This document shows positions 8,138 to 15,394 of a DNA stretch of 15,394 nucleotides, piece after piece; position 1 is the stretch's first letter; each line of letters opens with the position of its first letter. The stretch comes from Nautiliaceae bacterium. GTDB taxonomy: Bacteria; Campylobacterota; Campylobacteria; Campylobacterales; Nautiliaceae. A model generated the notes under the pieces. That model was not told where the DNA came from. It saw only the letters and a program-made list of their open reading frames with translations, and made no database searches. The stretch covers positions 1 to 15,394 of the forward strand of contig JAMOSM010000042.1 in NCBI GenBank assembly GCA_027063075.1, in the 5' to 3' direction. The position numbers and the translations under genes were made by a program.

Positions 8138-9109
8138 TTATACCACTCCGCCTTGATACATTTGACGAAGTTTTTCTTTTTCTTTTTTTCTTTTCTCAAT
8201 TTCTGCAAGTTTTTTTCTATACTCATCAATTCTAAAACCAAGCCAGATAAGTAAAGGAGAAGCAATAAAAATAGAACTGTAAGTCCCTACGATAATACCG
8301 ACAAGAAGCGTAAAGCTAAACGGTTTGATAATTTCTCCCCCAAACAAAAACAGTGTTAAAACAACAAAAAACGTTGTAAGAGAAGTAAGAACTGTACGGC
8401 TTAGTGTTTTTGAAATAGCCACATTAATTAAAGTAGCTAAATCATTTATTTTACTTTTTCTAACTTCCTCACGAATTCTGTCAAACACAACAATGGTATC
8501 GTTTAAAGAATAACCCATCAAAGTTAAAACAGCAGCTAAAACATCAAGATTTACTTCAATATTAAAAAGGCTCACAGCACCTAAAGAAATAATAGTATCG
8601 TGCATCAAAGCAATAACGGAAGCTAAAGCAAATCTCCACTCAAACCTGAATGATACATAAATTAAAATTCCAATTATTGCAAAAATTAAAGCTTTTAAAC
8701 CTTTTTCTTTAAGTTCGTTTCCAACTTTTGCACCTACAATATCAACTCTTCTTATTTCTACTTTTCCAAGAGGCAAAAGAAGTTTTTTTATCTCCTCTCC
8801 AAGAGACTTTTGAACATCACCACTTACCTGATTTACATTAAGTCTTATTAATATTTCATTAGGAGAACCAAAAGTCGTAATGTTTGCACCTTTAAACTCT
8901 TTGCTTACAAGATTTCTGACATCAGCTATATTTACAGGTTTTTCAAATCTAATTTGAATCTCAACTCCCCCTTTAAAATCAATTCCCCAGTTAAAACCTT
9001 TTGTAAAAATTAAAAATAAAGAAAAAATTACAAGAACTAAAGAAACAAAGGCAAAAATTTTGCTTTTGCTCATAAAATCATAAACTTTATTGCCTTTAAA
9101 AAATTCCAT
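8138..9109 (-). CDS. secF: Protein translocase subunit SecF
   Basis: SecF pairs with SecD in the inner membrane and uses the proton gradient to help pull proteins out of the SecYEG channel. The 323-residue product has a first membrane helix at about 17-36, the family signature WGIDFKGG at 41-48, a periplasmic domain, then a block of five helices containing YSLNDTIVVFDRIREE, the hallmark of the RND-like core. The usual length is about 300-320. I chose the ATG at 9107-9109 because GGAGG lies exactly six bases upstream and it begins one base after the secD stop. An ATG six codons earlier lies inside secD and lacks such a site. secD and secF are separate genes here, not fused. Confidence 0.97.
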   Translation of the reverse strand: MEFFKGNKVYDFMSKSKIFAFVSLVLVIFSLFLIFTKGFNWGIDFKGGVEIQIRFEKPVNIADVRNLVSKEFKGANITTFGSPNEILIRLNVNQVSGDVQKSLGEEIKKLLLPLGKVEIRRVDIVGAKVGNELKEKGLKALIFAIIGILIYVSFRFEWRFALASVIALMHDTIISLGAVSLFNIEVNLDVLAAVLTLMGYSLNDTIVVFDRIREEVRKSKINDLATLINVAISKTLSRTVLTSLTTFFVVLTLFLFGGEIIKPFSFTLLVGIIVGTYSSIFIASPLLIWLGFRIDEYRKKLAEIEKRKKEKEKLRQMYQGGVV

Positions 9110-9110
9110 A

Positions 9111-10667
9111 TTATTCCTCCATCCCAAAATCCCTTGGGGTTATCTTTTTACCACTTGCAAGCAGATACTGCCAGATTCCGTGTGTTCCAAGAATCGCTGT
9201 AAGCATTGAAGCTAAAATACCAATAGCCATTGTAATTGCAAAACCTTTAATAGTACCTGTTCCGTATGCAAAAAGGGCAATTGCGGCTATAAGGGTTGTA
9301 ATGTTTGCATCTAAAATAGCACTCATAGCATTTTCATATCCGCCCTCAATCGCTTTTGAAATAGGAACCCCCTCACGTATAAGCTCCCTTATTCTTTCAT
9401 TAATAATTACATTCGCATCAACCGCCATACCGACTGTTAAAACAATCCCTGCCATTCCGGGCAGTGTAAGAGTTGCTCCAAAAAGAGCCATTATTGCAGT
9501 AATTAAAAAGAGATTTGTAATAAGTGCAATATCCGCAATAATACCCGCAAGTCTGTAATACCACGCCATAAATAAAACAACAACAATAAAACCGCTAATT
9601 AGTGCTATCATAGAGTTTCTGATACTGTCAGCCCCAAGACTTGCTCCAACACTTCTTTGCTCAAGCAACACAACAGGAGCAGGTAAACTTCCGCTTCTTA
9701 GCGCAATTGCAAGAATATGCGCTTCATCGGGACTTGAAACTGTAATCTGTCCGCTTCCACCACCTATTCTTTCCTGAATTACAGGAGCCGAATAAACTCT
9801 GTTATCAACAACAATGGCAAGCCTTTTGCCAACGTTTTTACCTGTTACATCCCCAAAAATTCTCGCTCCTTCACTGTTTAGGGTAAAGAAAATAGCCGGC
9901 TGGTTTGTTTTTTGAGTAAAGCCTACATTTGCATCTGTAATCATACTTCCATCAAGCACAGGAGGCGTTTTAAGTAGCCACATTCTTTTTGGATTATCCT
10001 TATCAGGAAGTAAAATATCCCCGTATTTCGCAGCTTCTTCTTTAGTTGTTGCCTGATGTTCATCATCGACTAGATAAAGTTCAAGATGCGCTGAAGATGA
10101 AATTAATTTTTTAATGTTTTGTTTCTCTTTTTCCGTCTTAATTCCGGGAAGCTCAACTACAATTTTGTCTTTCCCCTGTCTTGTAACACTTGGCTCTGCT
10201 AAACCAAAAGCATCAAGCCTGCTTCTTATAGTTTGTACGGCAAGTTTTATGGCATCTTCTTTTGTCTTTTGAATTTCTGCAGGAGTTAAAGTAACACTAT
10301 ATTCAACACTTCCGTTTTTAATATTTTTTTTAACCTCAATCCCTTTTATACTCTTGAGCTCCTCGTCCATTTTTTTCATATCGTCTTTATCAATCAACTC
10401 AAAAGTTATTTTATTGTTATCTATTTTTAAATTATCTATAAAAAGCTCTTTTTTTTCACTAATGTATTTAATTGTAGATGCTATAGTTTTGAGTTTATTT
10501 TTAACTGCTTCATCCTGTTTTACACCTAAAACTAAATACATTCCACCCTGTAAATCAAGCCCTAAATTTACACGCGGTTTTTTTCCAAGAAAAGAAGGTA
10601 TGGTAAATGCTATTCCAAAAACGGTAGCAAGAAGAAAAATAATTAGCCTGTAATTAAGCTTTTTCAT
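9111..10667 (-). CDS. secD: Protein translocase subunit SecD
   Basis: SecD works with SecF and YajC to complete Sec-dependent export. The 518-residue product has an N-terminal helix (6-24), the signature NLGLDLQGG at 34-42, a large periplasmic P1 region with LDAFGLAEPSVTRQGKDKIVV, and a C-terminal block of membrane helices with GMAVDANVIINERIRE from about 413, the conserved proton-relay region of the family. Length is intermediate for SecD. I chose the ATG at 10665-10667; a TTG two codons upstream is an alternative. It overlaps the yajC stop by 14 bases, with only a weak purine-rich site (AAGAAAG) before it, so translation is probably coupled to yajC. Confidence 0.97.
   Translation of the reverse strand: MKKLNYRLIIFLLATVFGIAFTIPSFLGKKPRVNLGLDLQGGMYLVLGVKQDEAVKNKLKTIASTIKYISEKKELFIDNLKIDNNKITFELIDKDDMKKMDEELKSIKGIEVKKNIKNGSVEYSVTLTPAEIQKTKEDAIKLAVQTIRSRLDAFGLAEPSVTRQGKDKIVVELPGIKTEKEKQNIKKLISSSAHLELYLVDDEHQATTKEEAAKYGDILLPDKDNPKRMWLLKTPPVLDGSMITDANVGFTQKTNQPAIFFTLNSEGARIFGDVTGKNVGKRLAIVVDNRVYSAPVIQERIGGGSGQITVSSPDEAHILAIALRSGSLPAPVVLLEQRSVGASLGADSIRNSMIALISGFIVVVLFMAWYYRLAGIIADIALITNLFLITAIMALFGATLTLPGMAGIVLTVGMAVDANVIINERIRELIREGVPISKAIEGGYENAMSAILDANITTLIAAIALFAYGTGTIKGFAITMAIGILASMLTAILGTHGIWQYLLASGKKITPRDFGMEE
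9116..9120 (-). promoter_or_regulatory. Ribosome binding site that fixes the secF start
   Basis: GGAGG on the minus strand lies six bases before the ATG at 9107-9109 and overlaps the last secD codons. This supports coupled translation and the shorter secF start. Confidence 0.7.
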
Positions 10668-10965
10668 TATCAAGCTTTCTTGCTACAGCCGCTTTATCAA
10701 TTTTTACCTCAACGTTATCTGCAATTTTAGCCTTGATAAAATCCGGCTCGTTTTTTACAACTTCTGCGATAATTCCCCCTGTTGTAACGATTTTGTCACC
10801 TTTTTTAAGGTTTTCCACCATCTCTTTATGTTTTTTAGCCTGTCTTTGTTGTGGTAAAATTACAAGAAAATAAAATACCCCAAATAAAATAATAAGAGGA
10901 AGTAATGATGCAATTAAACTCGGTTGTTGAGCAGCAGCCTGTCCTTCAGCGTATAAAAAATTCAT
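10654..10965 (-). CDS. yajC: Sec translocase accessory protein YajC
   Basis: This 103-residue single-span membrane protein belongs to the SecDF-YajC complex. Residues 18-37 form the membrane helix, followed by LPQQRQAKKHKE and the conserved GDKIVTTGGIIAEV, then a cytoplasmic beta-rich tail. The length is typical. The ATG at 10963-10965 has AAAGGA five bases upstream. It is the first gene of the long leftward operon, with a candidate promoter just upstream that lies inside the opposing lnt gene. Confidence 0.96.
   Translation of the reverse strand: MNFLYAEGQAAAQQPSLIASLLPLIILFGVFYFLVILPQQRQAKKHKEMVENLKKGDKIVTTGGIIAEVVKNEPDFIKAKIADNVEVKIDKAAVARKLDNEKA
10855..10860 (+). promoter_or_regulatory. 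Weak candidate -10 box for lnt
   Basis: The plus strand reads TGTGGTAAAAT, an extended -10-like motif, about 45 bases before the lnt start and inside yajC on the opposite strand. No convincing -35 is visible, and the region is AT-rich enough for chance matches. Confidence 0.22.
10896..10900 (+). promoter_or_regulatory. Ribosome binding site supporting the lnt start
   Basis: GAGGA lies seven bases before the ATG at 10908 and four before the ATG at 10905. It favours initiation inside the opposing yajC gene, since no ATG, GTG or TTG follows in frame before the first membrane helix. Confidence 0.45.
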
Positions 10966-12182
10966 GTGTATCCTTTTTTAAGCGATATTTTAACACAAAT
11001 TCATTAAAACTCGCAATTATTTTCTCAGCTCCTATTTATTTATCTATTTTAGGAGATTATACTTTCATAAGAATTATAAACAGTATAATTGCAATAATAG
11101 CATTTTATTACTTTTTAAATGTTAAACATTCATTTTTTCAAACCGGATTTTTTATAGGACTTTTTTGGTTTTGGTGGGTCGGACTTAGCTTTAAATATTA
11201 TTCTCTTAATTATTTAATCCCTGTTATAATTATTTTAATGGCAATAGGATATGGAATTATTTTTTGGGGAATTAATAAAATATTCACTTTTTTTAAAATC
11301 CCTATTATTTTATGGGGAATATTTTTAGTTTTCGGGTTTGATTATATAAAACCTTTTACTTTTGACTGGTTAAAACCAGAAGTCCTTATAGCAAATTCAT
11401 TTTTTACCCCTTATAAAATAACAATGCTTTTAATTATAAGTGCCGTTTTACTCTTTAGATACAAAAAAATCTTTTTTTTTATCTTAATAACAATAGCCCT
11501 TTTAATTCCATCTCCAAAAATCCCATCCCCTCCTTTAAAAATAAATCTTGTAACAACCTATGTGCCCCAAGATAAAAAATGGGATAAAAACTTTATTCCA
11601 ATAGAGATTCAAAACAATTTTGCTTATATAAAAGATGCTATACAAAAAGGATATGATGTTGTTGTTTTGCCAGAGAGCGCTTTTCCTCTGTTTTTGAATA
11701 CATATCCAAATTTAATGCAAGAGTTAAAAGAACTTTCTTTAAAAATCACCATAATAACGGGAGCTTTACACCTAAAAAACAACTCTTATTACAATGCAAC
11801 CTATATTTTTGAAAACAAAAAAGTAACAATACTTGATAAACATATTTTAGTCCCTTTTGGAGAATATATCCCGTTTCCTTTTTTTCAAAAAGAGATAAAT
11901 GAAATTTTCTTTGCAGGAGCAAGTGATTATAAAACCTCAAAAAATTTTAATACTTTTAAAATAAAAAATATCCCTTTTATTAATGCAATATGTTACGAGG
12001 CAACCGTTGAGGATTTATATAAACTAAAACCAAAATATGTAATTGCTCTAAGTAATCTTGCCTGGTTTTATCCATCCTTAACAGGAACACTTCAAAAACT
12101 TTTAATTAAGATTTATGCAATAAGATACCAAAAAAAAGTGTATCATTCATTAAACTATTATCCAAGCTATATAATAAATTAA
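10908..12182 (+). CDS. lnt: Apolipoprotein N-acyltransferase
   Basis: Lnt adds the third acyl chain to the N-terminal Cys of lipoproteins in the inner membrane. The 424-residue product has several hydrophobic helices in its first 200 residues, with FWFWWVGLSF at 86-95, then a nitrilase-type domain. The catalytic residues are visible: Glu256 in VVLPESAF, Lys311 in LDKHILVPFGEY and Cys362 in INAICYEATVED, followed by ALSNLAWFYPS. The protein ends soon after the nitrilase core, with no C-terminal membrane helix as in E. coli Lnt. The start is uncertain. The ATGs at 10905 and 10908 are the only usual starts before the first helix, they follow GAGGA, and they give a head-to-head overlap of about 58 bases with yajC. 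A rarer start codon further in is possible. bioD follows after 14 bases. Confidence 0.93.
   Translation: MQLNSVVEQQPVLQRIKNSCVSFFKRYFNTNSLKLAIIFSAPIYLSILGDYTFIRIINSIIAIIAFYYFLNVKHSFFQTGFFIGLFWFWWVGLSFKYYSLNYLIPVIIILMAIGYGIIFWGINKIFTFFKIPIILWGIFLVFGFDYIKPFTFDWLKPEVLIANSFFTPYKITMLLIISAVLLFRYKKIFFFILITIALLIPSPKIPSPPLKINLVTTYVPQDKKWDKNFIPIEIQNNFAYIKDAIQKGYDVVVLPESAFPLFLNTYPNLMQELKELSLKITIITGALHLKNNSYYNATYIFENKKVTILDKHILVPFGEYIPFPFFQKEINEIFFAGASDYKTSKNFNTFKIKNIPFINAICYEATVEDLYKLKPKYVIALSNLAWFYPSLTGTLQKLLIKIYAIRYQKKVYHSLNYYPSYIIN
10987..11016 (-). promoter_or_regulatory. Candidate promoter for the yajC-secD-secF operon
   Basis: On the minus strand TTGCGA (11011-11016) is separated by 18 bases from TAAAAT (10987-10992), about 20 bases before the yajC ATG. 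It would give a very short leader. It sits within the 5' coding part of lnt on the other strand. The assignment is by consensus only. Confidence 0.4.
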
Positions 12183-12196
12183 ATTAGGAGAGAAAA

Positions 12197-12820
12197 ATGA
12201 ATATTTTTATTTCAGCAAATAACACAGAATGCGGAAAAACATACACAACCCTAAAGCTTATAAAAGCCCTAAGTCAAAAAGGCTATAAAGTAGGAGTAAT
12301 GAAGCCTATTGAAACAGGGATTGAAGATAAAGCAGCTGATGGTGAAATACTTTTTAACACTGCAAAAAATTTTAATCCCCTTTTAAATCAATTAAGCTTA
12401 AACGACATAGTCCCAGTCCAAATGAAACTTCCAGCAGCTCCGGTTGTTGCAGGAGAAGTTGATTTTGAAAAGATAAAAAAAGCCTACATAAAAATTAAAC
12501 CGCTTTGTGATATTTTACTCATTGAAGGAGCTGGAGGAATTCTTGTCCCTGTTACACAAAATTTTAAAATGATTGATTTTTTAGATTTTTTTAATGCAAA
12601 ACTATTTTTGGTTATTGCTTCAAAACTCGGAATGATAAACGATTTTCTTTTAAATAAATTCTATTTAGAAACAAATAATATAGATTTTTTATGGGCGATT
12701 AACGTTTTTGACGAAAGTTATTATAAAATATCCCACCCTTTTATGAAAAAATTTAACCCGCTTATTATTCAAAAAGATACAGAAAAAATTATAAAAAGGA
12801 TAGAAAAATGGAAGATATAA
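12197..12820 (+). CDS. bioD: ATP-dependent dethiobiotin synthetase
   Basis: BioD closes the ureido ring of dethiobiotin from diaminopelargonate, CO2 and ATP, the penultimate step of biotin synthesis. The 207-residue product has the P-loop ANNTECGKT at 7-15 (K14, T15), where the usual first Gly is Ala, then MKPIETG (K36), and LIEGAGGILVPV with E110. These match the family's nucleotide and substrate sites. GGAG lies before the ATG, and the gene starts 14 bases after lnt. Its 3' end overlaps the thioesterase gene by 13 bases. No other biotin gene is in the window, so the rest of the pathway must lie elsewhere. Confidence 0.94.
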   Translation: MNIFISANNTECGKTYTTLKLIKALSQKGYKVGVMKPIETGIEDKAADGEILFNTAKNFNPLLNQLSLNDIVPVQMKLPAAPVVAGEVDFEKIKKAYIKIKPLCDILLIEGAGGILVPVTQNFKMIDFLDFFNAKLFLVIASKLGMINDFLLNKFYLETNNIDFLWAINVFDESYYKISHPFMKKFNPLIIQKDTEKIIKRIEKWKI

Positions 12821-13215
12821 AATTAAAAACACACTTAAAATTTAACCCAAAATTTGGAAGACTTGTTGAAATCAACCAAAACGGAGCAAAAGTAATACTT
12901 GAAACCACAGAAGATATGGCTGTTGATGAAGAGGGACTTGTGCATGGTGGATTTACATTTGGAGCTGCGGATTTTTGTGCAATGGCAAGTGTAAATGAAC
13001 CTTATGTAGTGCTTGTCAGAACTACTAACTGCGAATTTATGGCACCTGTTAAGGTTGGAGATGTTGTTGAATTTGTAGGGGAAATTATTTTAAAAGATAA
13101 AAGAAAAGTTGATGTAAAGGTAATTGGAACACTAAATGAGATTAAAGTCTTTGAAGGGATTTTTGGATGTGTAATTTTAGATACACACGTACTTAAAAAG
13201 ACAAAAAGACTCTAA
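12808..13215 (+). CDS. Hotdog-fold thioesterase of the PaaI/4HBT type
   Basis: This 135-residue protein has the hotdog active-site pattern GLVHGGFTFGAADFCAMAS at 43-61, with HGG at 46-48 and an acidic D55 on the following helix, then a strand with TTNCEFMAPVKVGDVVEFVG. This layout is typical of small acyl-CoA or acyl-ACP thioesterases that act as dimers or tetramers; a FapR-like sensor domain is related, but no DNA-binding part is present. The substrate cannot be told. AAGGAT lies before the ATG, which sits inside the bioD 3' end, so the two are probably co-translated. Its stop overlaps the convergent helicase stop by four bases. Confidence 0.85.
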   Translation: MEDIKLKTHLKFNPKFGRLVEINQNGAKVILETTEDMAVDEEGLVHGGFTFGAADFCAMASVNEPYVVLVRTTNCEFMAPVKVGDVVEFVGEIILKDKRKVDVKVIGTLNEIKVFEGIFGCVILDTHVLKKTKRL

Positions 13216-14594
13216 CGTCTTCTTCTGCCTCTAAATCCGCCTCTTGAATTTCTTGAACCTCTTCTATCTCTTCCTCCGGAATTTTTATCTCTTTCAATTA
13301 ATCTTTTTGCCTCTTTTATGCTTTTTCCTATTCTCTCTTTTCCATCAGCATCTTTTGCAAAAAGCATTGTTGCAAGTTTTGTTGCAATTGTCATTAAATC
13401 ATATTCATTCTCAAGCTCTTCAACAATCTCTATTGCTTTTTGAGTCGGCTCAACCGAACTTAATTTTTTTATAATTTTTTGAATCTCTTTATCTTTCACA
13501 TCGCTTAGGGTCGGAATCTCTTTTAAAACAATTTTTGATATTTTTTGAATTCTATTAAGAGCCCTAAACTCATGAGGTGTTACAAGAGATACCGCCATTC
13601 CTTCTTTTCCGGCTCTTCCTGTTCTTCCTATTCTATGAACGTAGCTTTCAGGGTCAAGCGGAAGGTGATAGTTAAATACATGCGTTACATTGCTTACATC
13701 AAGCCCTCTTGCAGCAACGTCAGTTGCAACTAGAATCTCAAGTCTGTCGTTTTTAAACGCCCTTATTACCTCTTCTCTTTTTCTCTGGTCCATATCACCG
13801 TGAAGCCCTTTAGCCTCAAACCCTGCACCCGCAAGAAAGTCTGCTATATCATCAACATCTTTTTTTGTTCTACAAAATACAATCGATTTATCAGGATTTT
13901 TATAATCAATTAATCTTATTAAAGCATCTTTTCTCTCAAACTCATCAATTACATAAAAATACTCTTTAATATTTTCGTTTGTAACTTGTTTTTTTGTAAT
14001 TGTAATAAATTCCGGGTCTTTTAAAATTGTTTTTGCAAGATTTTTAATAGGCTCTGGCATAGTTGCAGAGAATAAAAGAGTCTGTCTATCACTTGGCACA
14101 AACTTAAAAATCTCTTTTATATCATCTAAAAACCCCATATCAAGCATTTCATCCGCTTCATCTAAAATTACGTATTTTGGAGCAATGTCAATCCTGCCAG
14201 ATTTTAATAAATCAAGAAGTCTTCCTGGAGTTGCTACAATAAACTCAGAATTTTCAATATGTTTTATCTGTCTAGAATAACTGCTTCCACCATAAACAGT
14301 AGCAGTATGCACCCCTAAATATTTTCCAAATTTAAAAATTTCTTCACTTACCTGAATGGCAAGTTCGCGTGTAGGGGTAATTACAAGCGCTTTTTCCCCT
14401 TTTTTCATTTTAGACAAAATCGGAAGTCCAAACGCCGCTGTTTTCCCTGTACCTGTTTGAGCCTGTGCTACAACATCTTTTCCCTCAAGAATAACTGGAA
14501 TAGCTTTTTCCTGAATTGGAGATGGCTTTTCAAAACCAATCTCTTCTAATCTTTTTAGTATTTCTTTTTTTAAGTTAAATTCATTGAATTTCAT
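13212..14594 (-). CDS. DEAD-box ATP-dependent RNA helicase
   Basis: This 460-residue protein carries the full DEAD-box motif set: Q motif with PSPIQ at 24-28, Walker A AQTGTGKT at 45-52, PTRELA at 74-79, TPGR at 122-125, DEAD at 145-148, SAT at 176-178, TDVAARGLD at 291-299 and HRIGRTGR at 320-327. The last 25 or so residues are a basic, RGG-like tail (GGRDRRGSRNSRGGFRGRRRR in part), typical of RNA binding. It resembles the RhlE/CsdA/DeaD group that remodels rRNA or mRNA structure; I cannot assign one symbol. AAAAGGA precedes the ATG, ten bases after the DUF2393 gene. I see no terminator hairpin at its convergent end with the thioesterase gene. Confidence 0.96.
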   Translation of the reverse strand: MKFNEFNLKKEILKRLEEIGFEKPSPIQEKAIPVILEGKDVVAQAQTGTGKTAAFGLPILSKMKKGEKALVITPTRELAIQVSEEIFKFGKYLGVHTATVYGGSSYSRQIKHIENSEFIVATPGRLLDLLKSGRIDIAPKYVILDEADEMLDMGFLDDIKEIFKFVPSDRQTLLFSATMPEPIKNLAKTILKDPEFITITKKQVTNENIKEYFYVIDEFERKDALIRLIDYKNPDKSIVFCRTKKDVDDIADFLAGAGFEAKGLHGDMDQRKREEVIRAFKNDRLEILVATDVAARGLDVSNVTHVFNYHLPLDPESYVHRIGRTGRAGKEGMAVSLVTPHEFRALNRIQKISKIVLKEIPTLSDVKDKEIQKIIKKLSSVEPTQKAIEIVEELENEYDLMTIATKLATMLFAKDADGKERIGKSIKEAKRLIERDKNSGGRDRRGSRNSRGGFRGRRRR

Positions 14595-14604
14595 TTTTTT
14601 CCTT

Positions 14605-15159
14605 TTAATGACAATAAAGTTTATAATTTAAATATGTGTTTTTAAAATATGGCGGATATGGAATTACCGCTGAAAAATTCTTAACTTCTCCCGGTAAAAG
14701 CCCGTCTTTTACAATTATACGGGTAGCTTTTACAATATTTGGTCTTTTTTGTTCTTTATCTTTACTGCCAAACAAATTAAGACCTCCGGGTTTAAAAAAA
14801 GTTCCCTTTGTAAAACCTCCGCCCCATCCGTTATTTACAAGCTTAATCTCAAGCTTACAATAATTAATCTTAAATTTACCTATATTCTTAACCCTGCCCT
14901 TTAACACAAGGGTCTCATTGATAAGCACTCTTCTTTGAGAAACATCTAAAAGTTTTGCTTTTTTTGTATATTTTTCCAAAATAATAACCCCAAGCACAGC
15001 TCCAAAAGCTGTTACTAAAAAAGAGGCTATTATCATACTCAAAAGAAGTTTTACATTATCTTTTGCTGCTTTGACAGAAAGAATAACTAAAAAGATAAAC
15101 AAAATTAAAAAAAAGGCAAGAGTTAGCCAATGAAGAAGAGTAAAATAAGGAATTAGCAT
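14605..15159 (-). CDS. DUF2393-type membrane protein
   Basis: This 184-residue protein has two N-terminal membrane helices, about 9-29 and 37-61, then a soluble, beta-rich domain with the pattern LVLKGRVKNIGKFKINYCKLEIKL and PGEVKNFSAVIPYPPYF. The soluble part looks like a small immunoglobulin-like fold and should be periplasmic if both ends lie outside. I recognise it as the Campylobacterota family catalogued as DUF2393; no function is known. AAAAAGG lies six bases before the ATG. It sits between hisE and the helicase gene, separated by 33 and 10 bases, so the three are probably one operon. Confidence 0.75.
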   Translation of the reverse strand: MLIPYFTLLHWLTLAFFLILFIFLVILSVKAAKDNVKLLLSMIIASFLVTAFGAVLGVIILEKYTKKAKLLDVSQRRVLINETLVLKGRVKNIGKFKINYCKLEIKLVNNGWGGGFTKGTFFKPGGLNLFGSKDKEQKRPNIVKATRIIVKDGLLPGEVKNFSAVIPYPPYFKNTYLNYKLYCH

Positions 15160-15192
15160 TTTTTACCTTTTTATTTTTAAATCGGTTAAATC

Positions 15193-15394
15193 CTATTTAT
15201 TTTTACGGCTTTTTTTCTCTTCTATTCCGCTAATTCCCTCTCTTCTTTTCAGCTCTTCTAAAATTGCTTCTGGATGAATATTTTTATAAGCTAGCGCTAT
15301 TAAAGTATGAAAGGCTAAATCAGCGGCTTCATAAATAATTTCGTTTTTATCGTTATCTTTAACTGCAAAACAAAACTCCGCCGCTTCTTCAGCT
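15193..15394 (-). CDS. hisE: Phosphoribosyl-ATP pyrophosphohydrolase domain (HisE or HisIE), C-terminal part
   Basis: The frame enters from the right edge and ends at a TAG at 15193-15195, giving 66 visible residues. They read [13 protein letters not shown] ... [19 protein letters not shown] ... [10 protein letters not shown], the MazG-like helical domain that removes pyrophosphate from phosphoribosyl-ATP in histidine synthesis. The EAAEF and EAADL acidic motifs bind magnesium. The start lies outside, so I cannot tell whether this is free HisE or the HisIE fusion usual in related bacteria. Confidence 0.9.
   Translation of the reverse strand, partial: AEEAAEFCFAVKDNDKNEIIYEAADLAFHTLIALAYKNIHPEAILEELKRREGISGIEEKKSRKNK

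Noticed and set aside
9107..9127. Longer secF start at 9127
   Set aside because: It lies inside secD, while the ATG at 9109 has GGAGG at ideal spacing.
13195..13225. Shared terminator between the convergent thioesterase and helicase genes
   Set aside because: The coding regions overlap by four bases and I see no GC-rich hairpin with a T run there.
15160..15192. Separate promoter for the DUF2393 gene
   Set aside because: The 33-base AT-rich gap is too short and featureless; read-through from hisE is simpler.

Overview
The window is AT-rich, very tightly packed bacterial DNA. It looks like a chromosome segment from a Campylobacterota (epsilonproteobacterial) organism, and I lean towards the vent-associated Nautiliales. 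This rests on the block yajC-secD-secF-DUF6394 ... leuS-lptE with a divergent lnt, which I recall from that phylum, on a DUF2393 membrane protein, and on lysine- and phenylalanine-rich low-GC coding. The order-level placement is inference. I see no rRNA, tRNA, insertion sequence, CRISPR array or plasmid gene, and no gap over 300 bases without a gene.

Left and centre (1-10965, minus strand): eleven genes point leftward and appear to form one long transcription unit. In order of transcription they are yajC, secD, secF (the Sec accessory complex), a small DUF6394-type membrane protein, four genes I cannot name, leuS, lptE, and the 5' part of a gene that is probably a diguanylate cyclase. Most junctions are 4-23 base overlaps or gaps of 1-3 bases; the largest gap is about 20 bases.

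The unnamed cassette (3943-7772) lies between the DUF6394 gene and leuS, which I recall as near neighbours in relatives. It encodes a four-helix membrane protein with charged, coiled-coil-like ends, two secreted paralogues with a von Willebrand A-like pattern (one with MIDAS-like residues, one that has lost most of them), and an OmpA/Pal-type peptidoglycan-binding lipoprotein with an unexplained C-terminal tail. Together they could form an envelope assembly running from the inner membrane through the periplasm to the cell wall. This is the best candidate in the window for an undescribed system.

Right (10908-13215, plus strand): lnt (apolipoprotein N-acyltransferase), bioD (dethiobiotin synthetase) and a hotdog-fold thioesterase run rightward as a tight operon. 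The lnt start lies inside yajC on the other strand, so the two genes overlap head to head. Lnt matures lipoproteins, and two predicted lipoproteins (LptE and the OmpA protein) lie in the divergent operon.

Far right (13212-15394, minus strand): a HisE-domain gene (partial, C-terminal end only), a DUF2393-type membrane protein and a DEAD-box RNA helicase run leftward and converge on the thioesterase gene with a 4-base tail-to-tail overlap.
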